DNA of 64,000 bases from Streptomyces marianii (lineage in GTDB: Bacteria > Actinomycetota > Actinomycetes > Streptomycetales > Streptomycetaceae): positions 3,580,001 to 3,644,000 of the forward strand of contig NZ_VAWE01000001.1 in the NCBI RefSeq assembly GCF_005795905.1. Direction: 5' to 3'. Shown here in pieces: positions 26,201 to 37,494 of the stretch; the stretch's first letter is position 1, and every line of letters starts with the position of its first letter. The translations under genes and the position numbers were made by a program. A model generated the notes under the pieces. The model saw nothing but the letters and a program-made list of their open reading frames with translations, ran no database searches and had not been told where the DNA came from.

Positions 26201-27832
26201 TCAGACCTCCTCGGAGACCTTCGCGCCATCGGGAGCACCGGTCGAATCGCCCTCCGTGCGGGCCGGGCCGGCGCCCTTCAGCGGCACTTCCTTGACCAGG
26301 AACGCCGCCAGGAAGCCGATCACCGCGATCGCGGAGCCGAGCAGGAACGCGGAGTGCGTACCGGAGGCCACCGCGGACTGGTAGGCCTCCCGCACCTGCT
26401 CCGGCAGTCTCGCCAGACTCGCGGCGTCGAGCTGTGCCGACTGCTGTGTCGCCACCGACCCACCCCGTGCGGCCATCTCGTCCTGGACCCGGGAGGTGAA
26501 GAGGGCACCCATGATCGCCACGCCGAAGGAGGAGCCGAGGGTGCGGAAGAGGGTGGTCGCCGAGGAGGCGACGCCCATGTCCTTCATCTCGACGCTGTTC
26601 TGCGCGACCAGCATCGTGATCTGCATCAGGAAGCCCATGCCGGCGCCGAGGACCGCCATGTAGAGGCCCGAGGTGAGCCGCGAGGTGCCCGTGTCCATCT
26701 GCGCGAGCAGGAAGAGCCCGGCCACCATCAGGGCACCCCCGACGATCGGGAAGATCTTGTACTTGCCGCTGCTGGTGGTGAACCGTCCCGCGATGAGCGA
26801 GACGACCATCATCGACAGCAGCATCGGCAGGAGCAGCAGCCCGGAGTTGGTGGCGGAGGCGCCCTGCACGGACTGCTGGAACAGCGGCAGGAAGAGCACG
26901 GCACCGAACATCACGAAGCCGATCAGGAAACCGATCACCGACATCAGGGTGAAGTTGCGGCTCCGGAAGATGTGCAGCGGCATGATCGGTTCCGCGACCT
27001 TGGTCTCAACGAAGACGAAGCCGACGAGGGCGGCGACGCCGATCGCGATGAGCTCCAGGATCACCGCGGAGTCCCAGGCGTACTCCGTGCCTCCCCAGGT
27101 GGTGACGAGTACGATCGCGGTGATACCGACCGTGAGCAGCGCCGCCCCGAGGTAGTCGACCCGGACCTTGGCCGTCCGGTCGGGCTTCGGCAGGTGCAGC
27201 ACGACGCCGAGCATCGCGAGGGCGACCGCGCCGAGCGGCAGGTTGATGTAGAAGCTCCAGCGCCAGCCCCAGTGGTCGGTGATCGTGCCGCCGACCAGCG
27301 GCCCGCCGATCATGGCGAGGGCCATCACACCGGCCATCATGCCCTGGTACCTGCCGCGCTCCCGGGGCGGTATGAGATCGCCGATGATCGCCATCACGCC
27401 GACCATGAGACCCCCGGCACCCAGGCCCTGGACGGCTCGGAAGCCGATCAGTTGGCCCATGTCCTGGGCCATTCCGCTGAGGGCCGAGCCGATCAGGAAG
27501 ACGACGATCGAGGTGAGGAAGACGCCCTTGCGGCCGTACATGTCGCCGAGCTTGCCCCAGATGGGGGTGGAGGCGGCCGTGGCCAGGGTGTACGCGGTGA
27601 CCACCCAGGACAGGTGGGCGAGGCCGCCGAGTTCACCGACGATCGTCGGCATCGCGGTCCCGATGATCATGTTGTCGAGCATCGCGAGGAGCATCGCGAT
27701 CATGAGCGCGAGCAGGACGACGCGGACGCCGCGCGACTGCGGAGCGGTGGACGGGCCGTCCGCGGCCCCGCCCGCCCCGGCGGGTTCGGGCCCACCGGAC
27801 CCCGCTCCCCGATCTGCTGCCTGTGCTGCCAC
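26201..27832 (-). CDS. MFS drug transporter, EmrB/QacA (DHA2) type
   Basis: A ~543-residue major facilitator with 14 expected transmembrane helices. Motif D1-like LDNMIIGTAMPTIVGEL lies in helix 1, motif A GKLGDMYGRKGVFL follows helix 2, and motif C-like GPLVGGTITDHWGWRW closes helix 5. The family exports antibiotics, dyes and antiseptics using the proton gradient. The GTG reading MAAQAADRG is chosen since AGGGGA lies nine bases before it; GTGs three and seven codons upstream are alternatives. It is divergent from a TetR gene across a region with a large inverted repeat, so it is very probably repressed by that protein. Confidence 0.92.
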   Translation of the reverse strand: MAAQAADRGAGSGGPEPAGAGGAADGPSTAPQSRGVRVVLLALMIAMLLAMLDNMIIGTAMPTIVGELGGLAHLSWVVTAYTLATAASTPIWGKLGDMYGRKGVFLTSIVVFLIGSALSGMAQDMGQLIGFRAVQGLGAGGLMVGVMAIIGDLIPPRERGRYQGMMAGVMALAMIGGPLVGGTITDHWGWRWSFYINLPLGAVALAMLGVVLHLPKPDRTAKVRVDYLGAALLTVGITAIVLVTTWGGTEYAWDSAVILELIAIGVAALVGFVFVETKVAEPIMPLHIFRSRNFTLMSVIGFLIGFVMFGAVLFLPLFQQSVQGASATNSGLLLLPMLLSMMVVSLIAGRFTTSSGKYKIFPIVGGALMVAGLFLLAQMDTGTSRLTSGLYMAVLGAGMGFLMQITMLVAQNSVEMKDMGVASSATTLFRTLGSSFGVAIMGALFTSRVQDEMAARGGSVATQQSAQLDAASLARLPEQVREAYQSAVASGTHSAFLLGSAIAVIGFLAAFLVKEVPLKGAGPARTEGDSTGAPDGAKVSEEV

Positions 27833-27851
27833 CCGTCCCACTCCCCTGTGC

Positions 27852-27923
27852 ACTTACTTGCCGCCCGGCTAGTTCATTACACTGGGGAAGGTAGTCACGG
27901 AACTAGCCGGTCGTCAAGTAAGT
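27852..27923. promoter_or_regulatory. 24-bp inverted repeat operator between MFS pump and TetR gene
   Basis: The arms 27852-27875 and 27900-27923 match as reverse complements at 22 of 24 positions; each contains ACTTACTTG and GGCTAGTTC read outward-in. The 24-bp spacer (ATTACACTGGGG...) probably holds promoter elements. This is the layout of two facing TetR sites controlling both divergent genes. Confidence 0.75.
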
Positions 27924-27944
27924 TTCCGCCCCAGGAGAGCCCCC

Positions 27945-28508
27945 ATGGCCAGAGGCAACACCCGCCAGCGCATTCAGGACGTAGCCCTGGAACTCTTCGC
28001 CGAGCAGGGCTATGAGAAGACGTCGCTGCGCGAGATCGCCGAGCGGCTCGATGTGACGAAAGCGGCGCTCTACTACCACTTCAAGACCAAGGAAGACATC
28101 GTCATCAGCCTGTTCCAGGACCTGACGCGGCCCATCGACGAGCTCATCGCCTGGGCCGAGGAGCAACCGCACACCCTGGAGACCAAGCAGGAGATCCTGC
28201 GCCGCTACCAGGAGGCGCTCGTCGGCGCCTACCCGCTCTTCCGCTTCATGCAGGAGAACCAGGCGACCGTGCGTGAGCTGAGCATCGGCGAGACCTTCAA
28301 GGAGCGCATGATCACCATGACCCGGCTGATCCAGGAGCCGGGCCTGGCCCTGACCGACCGGGTGCGCTGCGTCAGCGCGCTGTTCACGATGCACGCCGGG
28401 ATGTTCTTCATGCAGCACGTCGAAGGCGACCCCGAGGACAAGCGTGAAGCCGTCCTCGAGGTCGCCGTCGATCTGGTGTCGCAGGCCCATCACGGCCCGC
28501 GGGGGTGA
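27945..28508 (+). CDS. TetR-family regulator of the adjacent MFS pump
   Basis: A 187-residue TetR protein. The DNA-binding domain spans ~1-55 with TSLREIAERLDVTKAALYYHFKTKEDI as the helix-turn-helix. The C-terminal ligand domain has a His/Met-rich end (MHAGMFFMQHVEG). GGAGAG precedes the ATG at good spacing. Its divergent orientation to the DHA2 pump and the paired operator between them support local repression relieved by a pump substrate. The inducer is unknown. It converges on the M23 gene with a 25-bp gap. Confidence 0.9.
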   Translation: MARGNTRQRIQDVALELFAEQGYEKTSLREIAERLDVTKAALYYHFKTKEDIVISLFQDLTRPIDELIAWAEEQPHTLETKQEILRRYQEALVGAYPLFRFMQENQATVRELSIGETFKERMITMTRLIQEPGLALTDRVRCVSALFTMHAGMFFMQHVEGDPEDKREAVLEVAVDLVSQAHHGPRG

Positions 28509-28533
28509 GCCGTGGCGGCCGTCGCGGCGAGCG

Positions 28534-29136
28534 TCAGATGGTGACGCCCTGGGCGCGCAGGAAGTTCGCCGGGTTCAGGGCCGAGCCGTAGTTCGGGGTC
28601 GTACGGATCTCGAAGTGCAGGTGCGGGCCGGACGAGTTGCCGGTGTTGCCGGACAGGGCTATGAGCTTGCCGGCGTTCACGCTCTGGCCGACGTGCACGT
28701 TGATCTTCGACAGGTGCGCGTACTGCGAGTACTTGCCGTTGCCGTGCTTGATCACGATGGCGTTGCCGTACGCCGGACCGTCACCGCCGCCGTTCGGGCC
28801 GGCCTTGACGACGACACCGCCGCTGGCGGCCTTCACCGGGGTGCCGACCGGAACGGCGAAGTCCTGGCCGGAGTGCTTGTTGGACCACATGGCGCCGCCC
28901 TGGTTGAAGCTGGCGGTCAGGGTGTAGCCCGAGACCGGCTTGACCCACGCGTTGGCCTTGGCCTTCTTCGCCGCGGGCTTCGCCTCGGCGGCGACCGAGC
29001 CCTTCACCGTGTCGGCGGACGCGACACCGGCACCGGCCCCGACGACCATCGCGGCGCCGAGTCCGGCGGCCACGACGGCACCACGGGTACGGAGCGCGGA
29101 CGGAAGGAAACGGGTGGGGGTGATGCGCTTCGACAT
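28534..29136 (-). CDS. Secreted M23-family metallopeptidase
   Basis: A 200-residue exported peptidoglycan endopeptidase. The signal peptide is ~1-40 with basic start MSKRITPTRF, hydrophobic VVAAGLGAAMVVGAGAG and likely cleavage after ASA. A Lys/Ala linker leads to the LytM/M23 domain, whose zinc ligands are in NKHSGQDFAVPVG (His-x3-Asp) and GPHLHFEI (His-x-His). It is short, without LysM or SH3 wall-binding modules. GGAGG precedes the ATG. A 7-bp inverted repeat ~105 bp upstream is a candidate operator. It probably trims wall cross-links during growth or sporulation. Confidence 0.92.
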   Translation of the reverse strand: MSKRITPTRFLPSALRTRGAVVAAGLGAAMVVGAGAGVASADTVKGSVAAEAKPAAKKAKANAWVKPVSGYTLTASFNQGGAMWSNKHSGQDFAVPVGTPVKAASGGVVVKAGPNGGGDGPAYGNAIVIKHGNGKYSQYAHLSKINVHVGQSVNAGKLIALSGNTGNSSGPHLHFEIRTTPNYGSALNPANFLRAQGVTI

Positions 29137-29239
29137 GCGGGGAGAACCTCCGGGCTGTGGGGCGGGAAGCGACCCGATGCCTGAGCACCGGGGCGACACC
29201 TTGGTAACCCGCGCCCCCAAGCCGACTCAAACACCCCAT

Positions 29240-29258
29240 CTACGACATCTCGTCGTAG
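29240..29258. promoter_or_regulatory. Palindrome upstream of the M23 peptidase
   Basis: CTACGAC-ATCTC-GTCGTAG is a perfect 7-bp inverted repeat with a 5-bp centre. An 11-bp part (GAGATGTCGTA) is identical to a sequence just upstream of the BlaI-type gene near 39.6 kb, suggesting a shared regulator. Confidence 0.55.
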
Positions 29259-29514
29259 GTTCGCGCCTGTGAGCGGGACCCTTGACGTCAGCGGATTCCC
29301 TGTCCCCTATTGCCCGAAATCTCCGGACGAAGAATGGTTTATTCGCACGTGGGGGCTGCACGGATGCGTTGTCCGGTCCGGACCGCCGCCACACCGGGCC
29401 CGGACGTCCGGCGCACCCGCCCACGACGGCCCGAAAAGCCCGAAGCGCGGCCCCGCACCCCCACTAAGCCACCTAGTAGGCTCGGAATCGCCTGTGCGCC
29501 TTGTCACGGCCGGT

Positions 29515-29551
29515 GGGACCAAAGACCTTCCGTTTCGGGACCAAAGTCCCG
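29515..29551. promoter_or_regulatory. Two DevR/DosR-like boxes before the NACHT gene
   Basis: CGGGACCAAAGTCCCG (29536-29551) closely matches the actinobacterial DevR/DosR consensus (TTSGGGAC-TWWA-GTCCCSAA as I recall it). A second half-conserved box, GGGACCAAAGACC (29515-29527), lies 22 bp upstream, two helical turns, the usual arrangement for cooperative DevR binding. The pair ends ~90 bp before the NACHT start. Confidence 0.55.
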
Positions 29552-29640
29552 TTAGCCGGAGGCGCTGACGGACTTCGGACGATGAGCCCGAAGTGCCCAA
29601 TTTGAGTGGATACGCCCCTCGGGACACGGGAGAGAGGCCG

Positions 29641-32600
29641 ATGGAGCCCGCACTGATCGGCACCCGCCTCGCATCGGCGGTGCTCTCCCCCCTCGTCAGG
29701 CGCCTCCTGGTGCAGGAGGGCGGCGGCGCCGCCCTCACCGACCGCCCCGTGCGACTCGCGGGCCTGGTCTCCTTCCGGGGCGAGAAGCGCACCCTCACCG
29801 AGCGGGACGTCCGCAGGCTCGCGGGCACCCTCGTCCGGGAGTCGCTGACCCGGCCCGGCGAGCCGCCGTTTCCCGGTGACGAGGCCGAAGCCGTCGCGGA
29901 CGCCCTGTCCCGGAGCCTGCTGGCCCTGGGCGACCTGGAGATGGACGACGTCCAGGCCGTCCGCCACGGCCACCGCGAACTCGCCCGGCGACTGCGCGCC
30001 ACCCCCGCGGCACGGAGCGCGGCCGAGGGCCTGTCCGCGGACGCCACCCTCTACCTCGACTCGATCACCGAGTGGGCCTGCCTCCACATCCTGCAGTTCT
30101 TCACCCAGCGGTCGTCCTTCGTCGCCCGCACCCTCGTCGAGCAGAGCCGCACCCAGGCCGAGCTGATCGCGAAACTCGACGAGCTGATCCTGCGCGTGCC
30201 GCGTACGGACGCCCGTGACACGGCGTTCGAGCGCCGCTACCTCCCGTACGTCGGGCGGAGGTACGGGCACCTCACGATCTACGGCATCGACCTGCACGAG
30301 GCACCGGACGAGTGGCCGCTGGACGTGGCCTACCTCTGCCTGGAGGCCTCCGCCCGGACCGGACCGTCCGGGGACCGGCCCACCGGACCGGCCGCGGTCG
30401 GGCCGGCCGCCGACCCCCGGACCGACCCGCCCGGGGACCGGCCCACTGTGCCGCACGCCCGCCCGGAGCCGCCGGACGACGGCGTCCGGTGGCTGCGGAG
30501 GGCGAGCGTCACGGACGGGCCGGAGGCGGAACCCGTGCAAGCGGACCAGACCCTCGCCGCCCACGACCGGGTGCTGCTCCGCGGCGTCGCCGGCTCCGGG
30601 AAGACCACCCTCGTCCAGTGGCTGGCCGTGTCCGCGAGCCGCACCGCGGGGGAGGATCCCGACGGGCGGATGGCCTACCTCCACGACCGCGTCCCCTTCG
30701 TCCTGCCCCTGCGCACCCTCACCCGCCACGGCGAGCGGCTGCCCGGCCCCGGCGGATTCCTGTCGGCCGTGGGCTGCCCCCTCACCCCGCCCGAGGGCTG
30801 GGCGGACCGGGTCCTCACCGCCGGCCGCGGGCTGATCCTCGTCGACGGCCTCGACGAGGTCCCCGAGGCGGAGCGGAGCCGCACCCGACGCTGGCTGCGC
30901 GACCTGCTGGGCGCGTACGGCGACGGCAACCGCTGGCTCGTCACCTCCCGCCCCTCCGCCGTACGCGACGACTGGCTCGCCCCGGACGGCTTCACCGACC
31001 TCACTCTCTCGCCCATGAGCCGCCGCGCGGTCACGGCGTTCGTGCAGCGCTGGCACCGTGCTGCGGGCGCCGACGCGGGGACGTACGAGCAGCCGCTCCA
31101 AGACGCCCTCCGCGGCAAACGGGACCTCGCCGCCCTCGCCACCAACCCCCTGATGTGCGGACTCATCTGCGCACTCCACCGCGACCGGCGCGGCTTCCTC
31201 CCTCGCGGCCGCAGGGCCCTCTACGAGGCGGCGCTCACGATGCTGCTCACCCGCCGCGACCGGGAGCGGGACCTGGGGGCACCCTCCGGCGTCGACCTCG
31301 CGGAGGCACCGCAGATCCAGCTCGTCCAGCGCCTGGCGTACTGGATGACGCTCAACGGGCGTACGCAGATGGATCGTTCACGAGCGGAGTCGCTGGTCAC
31401 GGGAGCGGTCCCGGCGGTTCCCGAGGCGGCCGCCGCCGGGGACCCCCAGGCCGTCTTCGGTCATCTGCTGCACCGCAGCGGACTGCTGCGCGAATCCTCC
31501 CCCGGTGCCGTGGACTTCGTGCACCGCACCTTCCAGGACTTCCTCGCGGCCAAGGCGATCGTGGACGAGTGGCACATCGGAGTCCTCACCCGGCATGCGG
31601 CGGACGACCAGTGGGAGGACGTGATCCGGATGAGCGTGGCCCATGCGCGGCCGCGCGAACGCGCCGAGATCTTCACGGAGTTGCTCGCCGCGGCGGACGC
31701 GGCACCCGACCGCGCCACCCAGCTGCGGATCCTGGTGGTCGCGGCGGCGGCGATGGAACAGGCCACGGAGATCGCGCCCTCCGTCCGCGAGACGCTGCTG
31801 AGCCGTACGGCCGAGGCCATTCCGCCGAGGACCGTCGAGGAGGCCCGTGCCCTGTCCGCCGCGGGTCCCCTGGTGCTCGACCTGCTGCCGGGGCCCGAAC
31901 ACGCGGCCGACGACGACGTGGCGCGCATGACGGTCGTCACCGCCTCGCTCGTCGGCTCCGAAGCGGCGGTCCCCTTCCTCGCCCGGTACGCCGAACATCC
32001 CTCGGTGCGGGTGCGCTCGCAGCTCGTGTGGGCCTGGGACCGGTACGGCCACGACGAGTACGCCAGGGACGTGATCGCCGCCGTCGACCCGTCAGGGCTC
32101 TACTTCACGGTGCGCAACGCCGAGCAGGCCCGCTCGGTCGCCGCCCTCGCCGGCGGCCGCGCGGTGCACTTCCAGGGGGACCTGCCAGGTGAGCTCATCA
32201 CCGCGACCGTCCGGTCCTGTGCCCCTCCAGCGGTCCGCATCTCCCAGAACCCGCAGCTCACCGACCTCACCTGGCTGGCGGACGCGCCCGCGTCGCCGGA
32301 GGACGTCGAGATCGACCGCTGCCCCGCTCTCACCGACCTCTCGGCCGTGGGCCCCCTCACCACGCTCCTCCTCGACGACAGCCAACTGGCCGTCGTGGAG
32401 AGGGTGCCGGACACGGAGGGGGTCCAGGTGGAGCTGAGGCGGGCGGTACCGAACCTGCGCCGCATCGCGGCTCTCTTCCCCGGCCTTCCCTCCCTCTCCG
32501 TCGTGCACCTGTGGCAGGACGAACCGGTCGACCTGTCTCCGCTCACGGCCGTCGACGGGCTGCGCCGGGTCCTCCTCGTCGGCGACCCCACCCTGTTCCT

Positions 32601-32655
32601 GGGGGCGGACGACCTCGCCGCACGTGTCTCACTGTCCGTCAGACTACCTGAATGA
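29641..32655 (+). CDS. NACHT-domain NTPase with degenerate leucine-rich C-terminus
   Basis: A 1004-residue STAND-class NTPase. Residues ~1-235 form a helical N-terminal effector-like region, and ~239-275 is a Pro/Gly/Asp linker. The NACHT core follows with Walker A GVAGSGKTT (315-323), Walker B LILVDGLDEVPE (~398-409) and VTSRPSAVRDDW. After ~600 come helical repeats, and ~870-1000 looks like degenerate leucine-rich units (LTDLTWLADAP, LTDLSAVGPLTTLLL). Related bacterial NACHT proteins act in antiphage defence, but this one sits in core genome. Start MEPALIG follows GGGAGAGAGG; a GTG 16 codons upstream is possible. Confidence 0.85.
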   Translation: MEPALIGTRLASAVLSPLVRRLLVQEGGGAALTDRPVRLAGLVSFRGEKRTLTERDVRRLAGTLVRESLTRPGEPPFPGDEAEAVADALSRSLLALGDLEMDDVQAVRHGHRELARRLRATPAARSAAEGLSADATLYLDSITEWACLHILQFFTQRSSFVARTLVEQSRTQAELIAKLDELILRVPRTDARDTAFERRYLPYVGRRYGHLTIYGIDLHEAPDEWPLDVAYLCLEASARTGPSGDRPTGPAAVGPAADPRTDPPGDRPTVPHARPEPPDDGVRWLRRASVTDGPEAEPVQADQTLAAHDRVLLRGVAGSGKTTLVQWLAVSASRTAGEDPDGRMAYLHDRVPFVLPLRTLTRHGERLPGPGGFLSAVGCPLTPPEGWADRVLTAGRGLILVDGLDEVPEAERSRTRRWLRDLLGAYGDGNRWLVTSRPSAVRDDWLAPDGFTDLTLSPMSRRAVTAFVQRWHRAAGADAGTYEQPLQDALRGKRDLAALATNPLMCGLICALHRDRRGFLPRGRRALYEAALTMLLTRRDRERDLGAPSGVDLAEAPQIQLVQRLAYWMTLNGRTQMDRSRAESLVTGAVPAVPEAAAAGDPQAVFGHLLHRSGLLRESSPGAVDFVHRTFQDFLAAKAIVDEWHIGVLTRHAADDQWEDVIRMSVAHARPRERAEIFTELLAAADAAPDRATQLRILVVAAAAMEQATEIAPSVRETLLSRTAEAIPPRTVEEARALSAAGPLVLDLLPGPEHAADDDVARMTVVTASLVGSEAAVPFLARYAEHPSVRVRSQLVWAWDRYGHDEYARDVIAAVDPSGLYFTVRNAEQARSVAALAGGRAVHFQGDLPGELITATVRSCAPPAVRISQNPQLTDLTWLADAPASPEDVEIDRCPALTDLSAVGPLTTLLLDDSQLAVVERVPDTEGVQVELRRAVPNLRRIAALFPGLPSLSVVHLWQDEPVDLSPLTAVDGLRRVLLVGDPTLFLGADDLAARVSLSVRLPE

Positions 32656-32715
32656 CACGGGCGTTGCGTCACGCCTCCTTCCGGCCCCGGGTCCCGTCCG
32701 CCATCCTCCTGTGAC

Positions 32716-34362
32716 ATGAGCAGACCCGTGATGAGCCCGAAACCACGCGGGCACGGCCGCCGCGACCCCTTCCTCCGCGGTGTCCGCCGCGCCCGGACCT
32801 GGCCGCTCACCCTTCTCCTCGTAGCCGCGCTCACCTGGAGCGGCGGCAGCGCGCCCGCCGGGGCAGGGCCCTCGGACACCGGACTCAAGGGCGCGATCGA
32901 CACGATCCTCGCCGACCCCCGGATGGACGGCGGTGCCGCGAGCGTCGTCGTCGCCGACGCCACCACCGGGGAACGGCTCTACGAACGCGACGCCGGCGAC
33001 CGGCTGATGCCCGCGTCCAACACGAAACTCGCCACATCGGCCGCCGCGATGGCCCTGCTCGGCCCCGGCTACCGGTTCCGTACCGAAGTGCTGTCCACCG
33101 GCCGCCGATACGGCTCGGTCCTGCACGGGGACCTGTACCTCCGCGGCGGGGGCGACCCCACCACGCTCGCCTCCGACTACGAAGGACTCGCCGCCCGGCT
33201 GCGGGAGTCGGGCATCCGCAGGGTCACCGGTCGAGTCGTCGCCGACGACACCCGATTCGACACCGGCCGCCTGGGCCGGTCCTGGGCCGCCGACGACGAG
33301 TCCTCGTACTACTCCGCCCAGATCTCGCCGCTGACCGTCGCACCCGACACCGACTACGACTCCGGCACCGTCGTCGTGGAGGCGTCACCCGGCGCCGCAC
33401 CCGGCGACAGGCCGGAGGTGAAGCTCACCCCGCCGACGGACTACGTGCGGGTCGACGTCCGGGGCAGCACCGTCCCCGCCGGGCAGGCCGACACCCTCGC
33501 CGTCGAGCGCGAGCACGGCACCAACACCATCGTGGTCGGCGGGGACATCCCGGTCGGCGGGTCCACCACCAAGGAGTGGATCACCGTGTGGGAGCCCACC
33601 GGCTACGCCGCTGCCGTGTTCGCCGACGCCCTGGCCGAGCACGGCGTACGCGTCACCGGCACCCCGCGCCTGGGCAGGCCCACTCCGCCCGGCGCGAAGG
33701 TCCTCGCCACCCACAGCTCCATGCCGCTGAAGGAGCTGATGCTCCCGTTCATGAAGCTGTCCAACAACATGCACGCCGAGACGCTGACCAAGGCGATCGG
33801 CTACGAGACGTCCGGAAGCGGCACCTGGAGCGCGGGACTCTCCGCCGTCGACGGCTATCTGGAGAAGGAGGGCGTCGAAGCCGCGAAGCTGCGCCAGGTC
33901 GACGGCTCCGGGCTGTCCAGGATGAACGTCTTCCCCGCCGACCAGCTCGCCCGCCTGCTGCTCGCGGTCCGGGACGCGCCCTGGTACGCCGGCTGGCAGG
34001 CGTCCCTGCCCGTCGCCTGCCACCCCGACCGCGCCGTCGGCGGCACGCTCCGCAACCGGATGTGCAACACCCCGGCGGCGCTCGGCGCCCGCGCCAAGAC
34101 CGGGTCCCTGACCGGGGCCTCGGCCCTCTCCGGATACGTCGAGGACGCCGCCGGCCGCGAACTGGTCTTCAGCATCGTGCTCAACAACTATCTCGCGTCC
34201 TCCGTGAAGAGCATCGAGGACGCGATCGTGGTGACGCTGGCCGGGTCCGACACGGCCGCCGGCACGATCGCCGCGGCGCCCTCCGTACCGGGCCTGCGAA
34301 GCGCCGACCGGAAGGCACCCTCGGATCTCGAATGCACCTGGCGGAAACCCGATGTCTGCTGA
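32716..34362 (+). CDS. dacB: D-alanyl-D-alanine carboxypeptidase/endopeptidase (S13, PBP4 type)
   Basis: An exported penicillin-binding protein that trims peptidoglycan stem peptides. The 548-residue protein has a signal-type hydrophobic segment at ~29-42 and the three active-site motifs of the family: S101-N-T-K104 (MPASNTKLATS), SNN (FMKLSNNMHAE) and KTG (RAKTGSLTGASALSGY). The insertion between the first two motifs is of family size. The C-terminus ends in a Cys-containing tail (DLECTWRKPDVC). It begins 60 bp after the NACHT gene, may be co-transcribed, and is followed by a strong terminator. Confidence 0.93.
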   Translation: MSRPVMSPKPRGHGRRDPFLRGVRRARTWPLTLLLVAALTWSGGSAPAGAGPSDTGLKGAIDTILADPRMDGGAASVVVADATTGERLYERDAGDRLMPASNTKLATSAAAMALLGPGYRFRTEVLSTGRRYGSVLHGDLYLRGGGDPTTLASDYEGLAARLRESGIRRVTGRVVADDTRFDTGRLGRSWAADDESSYYSAQISPLTVAPDTDYDSGTVVVEASPGAAPGDRPEVKLTPPTDYVRVDVRGSTVPAGQADTLAVEREHGTNTIVVGGDIPVGGSTTKEWITVWEPTGYAAAVFADALAEHGVRVTGTPRLGRPTPPGAKVLATHSSMPLKELMLPFMKLSNNMHAETLTKAIGYETSGSGTWSAGLSAVDGYLEKEGVEAAKLRQVDGSGLSRMNVFPADQLARLLLAVRDAPWYAGWQASLPVACHPDRAVGGTLRNRMCNTPAALGARAKTGSLTGASALSGYVEDAAGRELVFSIVLNNYLASSVKSIEDAIVVTLAGSDTAAGTIAAAPSVPGLRSADRKAPSDLECTWRKPDVC

Positions 34363-34369
34363 TGCGCCA

Positions 34370-34403
34370 GGGCCCGGACCGCGGGGAGGCGCGGTCCGGG
34401 CCC
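34370..34403 (+). terminator. Terminator of dacB
   Basis: GGGCCCGGACCGC and GCGGTCCGGGCCC form a perfect 13-bp stem with an 8-nt loop, beginning 8 bp after the dacB stop codon. Confidence 0.75.
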
Positions 34404-34478
34404 CGGCGACCGGTGTCGTCGGCCACCCGGCGTGGGCCGCCGTTGCGGAAGTCCGCCGCCTGACCGGGCGGCACCGCA

Positions 34479-34520
34479 AAGGGGCTGCCCCCGGACCCGA
34501 AGGCCCGGGGGCAGCCCCTT
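34479..34520. terminator. Terminator of clpC (bidirectional)
   Basis: AAGGGGCTGCCCCCGG and its exact complement CCGGGGGCAGCCCCTT form a 16-bp stem with a 10-nt loop, 20 bp beyond the clpC stop. The A/T ends give short U-runs in either direction. Confidence 0.8.
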
Positions 34521-34539
34521 CGACGTGTGCTCAGGACGC

Positions 34540-37065
<2,526 letters not shown>

Positions 37066-37494
37066 CGTTAATCGCTCCTCAGAGCGGTCAGTCAGTTAGG
37101 GGTCGATCCCCTCCCTGTCCTTCCGCAGCTTAGTCCCGCAAGCGGGGACCGCTCATTCCAACTGCCGACACCCGTCTGTGGCCTCCTGCCCCGAACGCCG
37201 ACAAATGCTCCAACCCGATGGTGCGAGACGATGTTCCCGCAGGCCAGGCAGTTACCCGTGCCATCAGTACGCCGATGGCGAACGTGAGACTCCAAAGCCC
37301 GCGTGTCACCCGTCCCCACTAGGGATGTCTTACCCGTATGGACCGACACTCCATGCGGCGCGTACCGGTTCCCTCAGCTACGGGCGAACATCCTTGCGCC
37401 CTCGAACACACCCTCACCACCTCCTCGCCGACACCCTGGGTGACAAATGCCCGACGATGCGTAACCACCGGGTTCTTCCGGGAGTTCCCGGGTC
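37066..37494. promoter_or_regulatory. clpC upstream region
   Basis: About 430 bp without a gene. Short symmetric elements are seen: GTCCCGC-AA-GCGGGGAC at 37133-37149, AGGGG-TCGAT-CCCCT at 37098-37112, and CGCTC-CTCA-GAGCG at 37073-37086, the last covering the clpC ribosome-binding site. None fits the ClgR consensus I know exactly. The right-hand part also serves as upstream region of the divergent SCO3374-type gene. Confidence 0.35.

Larger units (their letters stand above)
29137..29640. other. Divergent regulatory region between M23 peptidase and NACHT gene
   Basis: About 500 bp without a gene, less G/C-rich than its surroundings. It contains the inverted repeat at 29240-29258 on the peptidase side and two DevR-like boxes at 29515-29551 on the NACHT side. 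I looked for the conserved parts of a ydaO-type c-di-AMP riboswitch before the peptidase and did not find them. Confidence 0.5.

Noticed and set aside
29137..29330. ydaO-type c-di-AMP riboswitch before the M23 peptidase
   Set aside because: disA is present and such riboswitches often precede wall hydrolases, but I could not find the conserved blocks of that motif in the minus-strand leader.
29641..32655. NACHT gene as part of a mobile defence island
   Set aside because: No integrase, tRNA, direct-repeat ends or drop in G+C; neighbours are core peptidoglycan genes.
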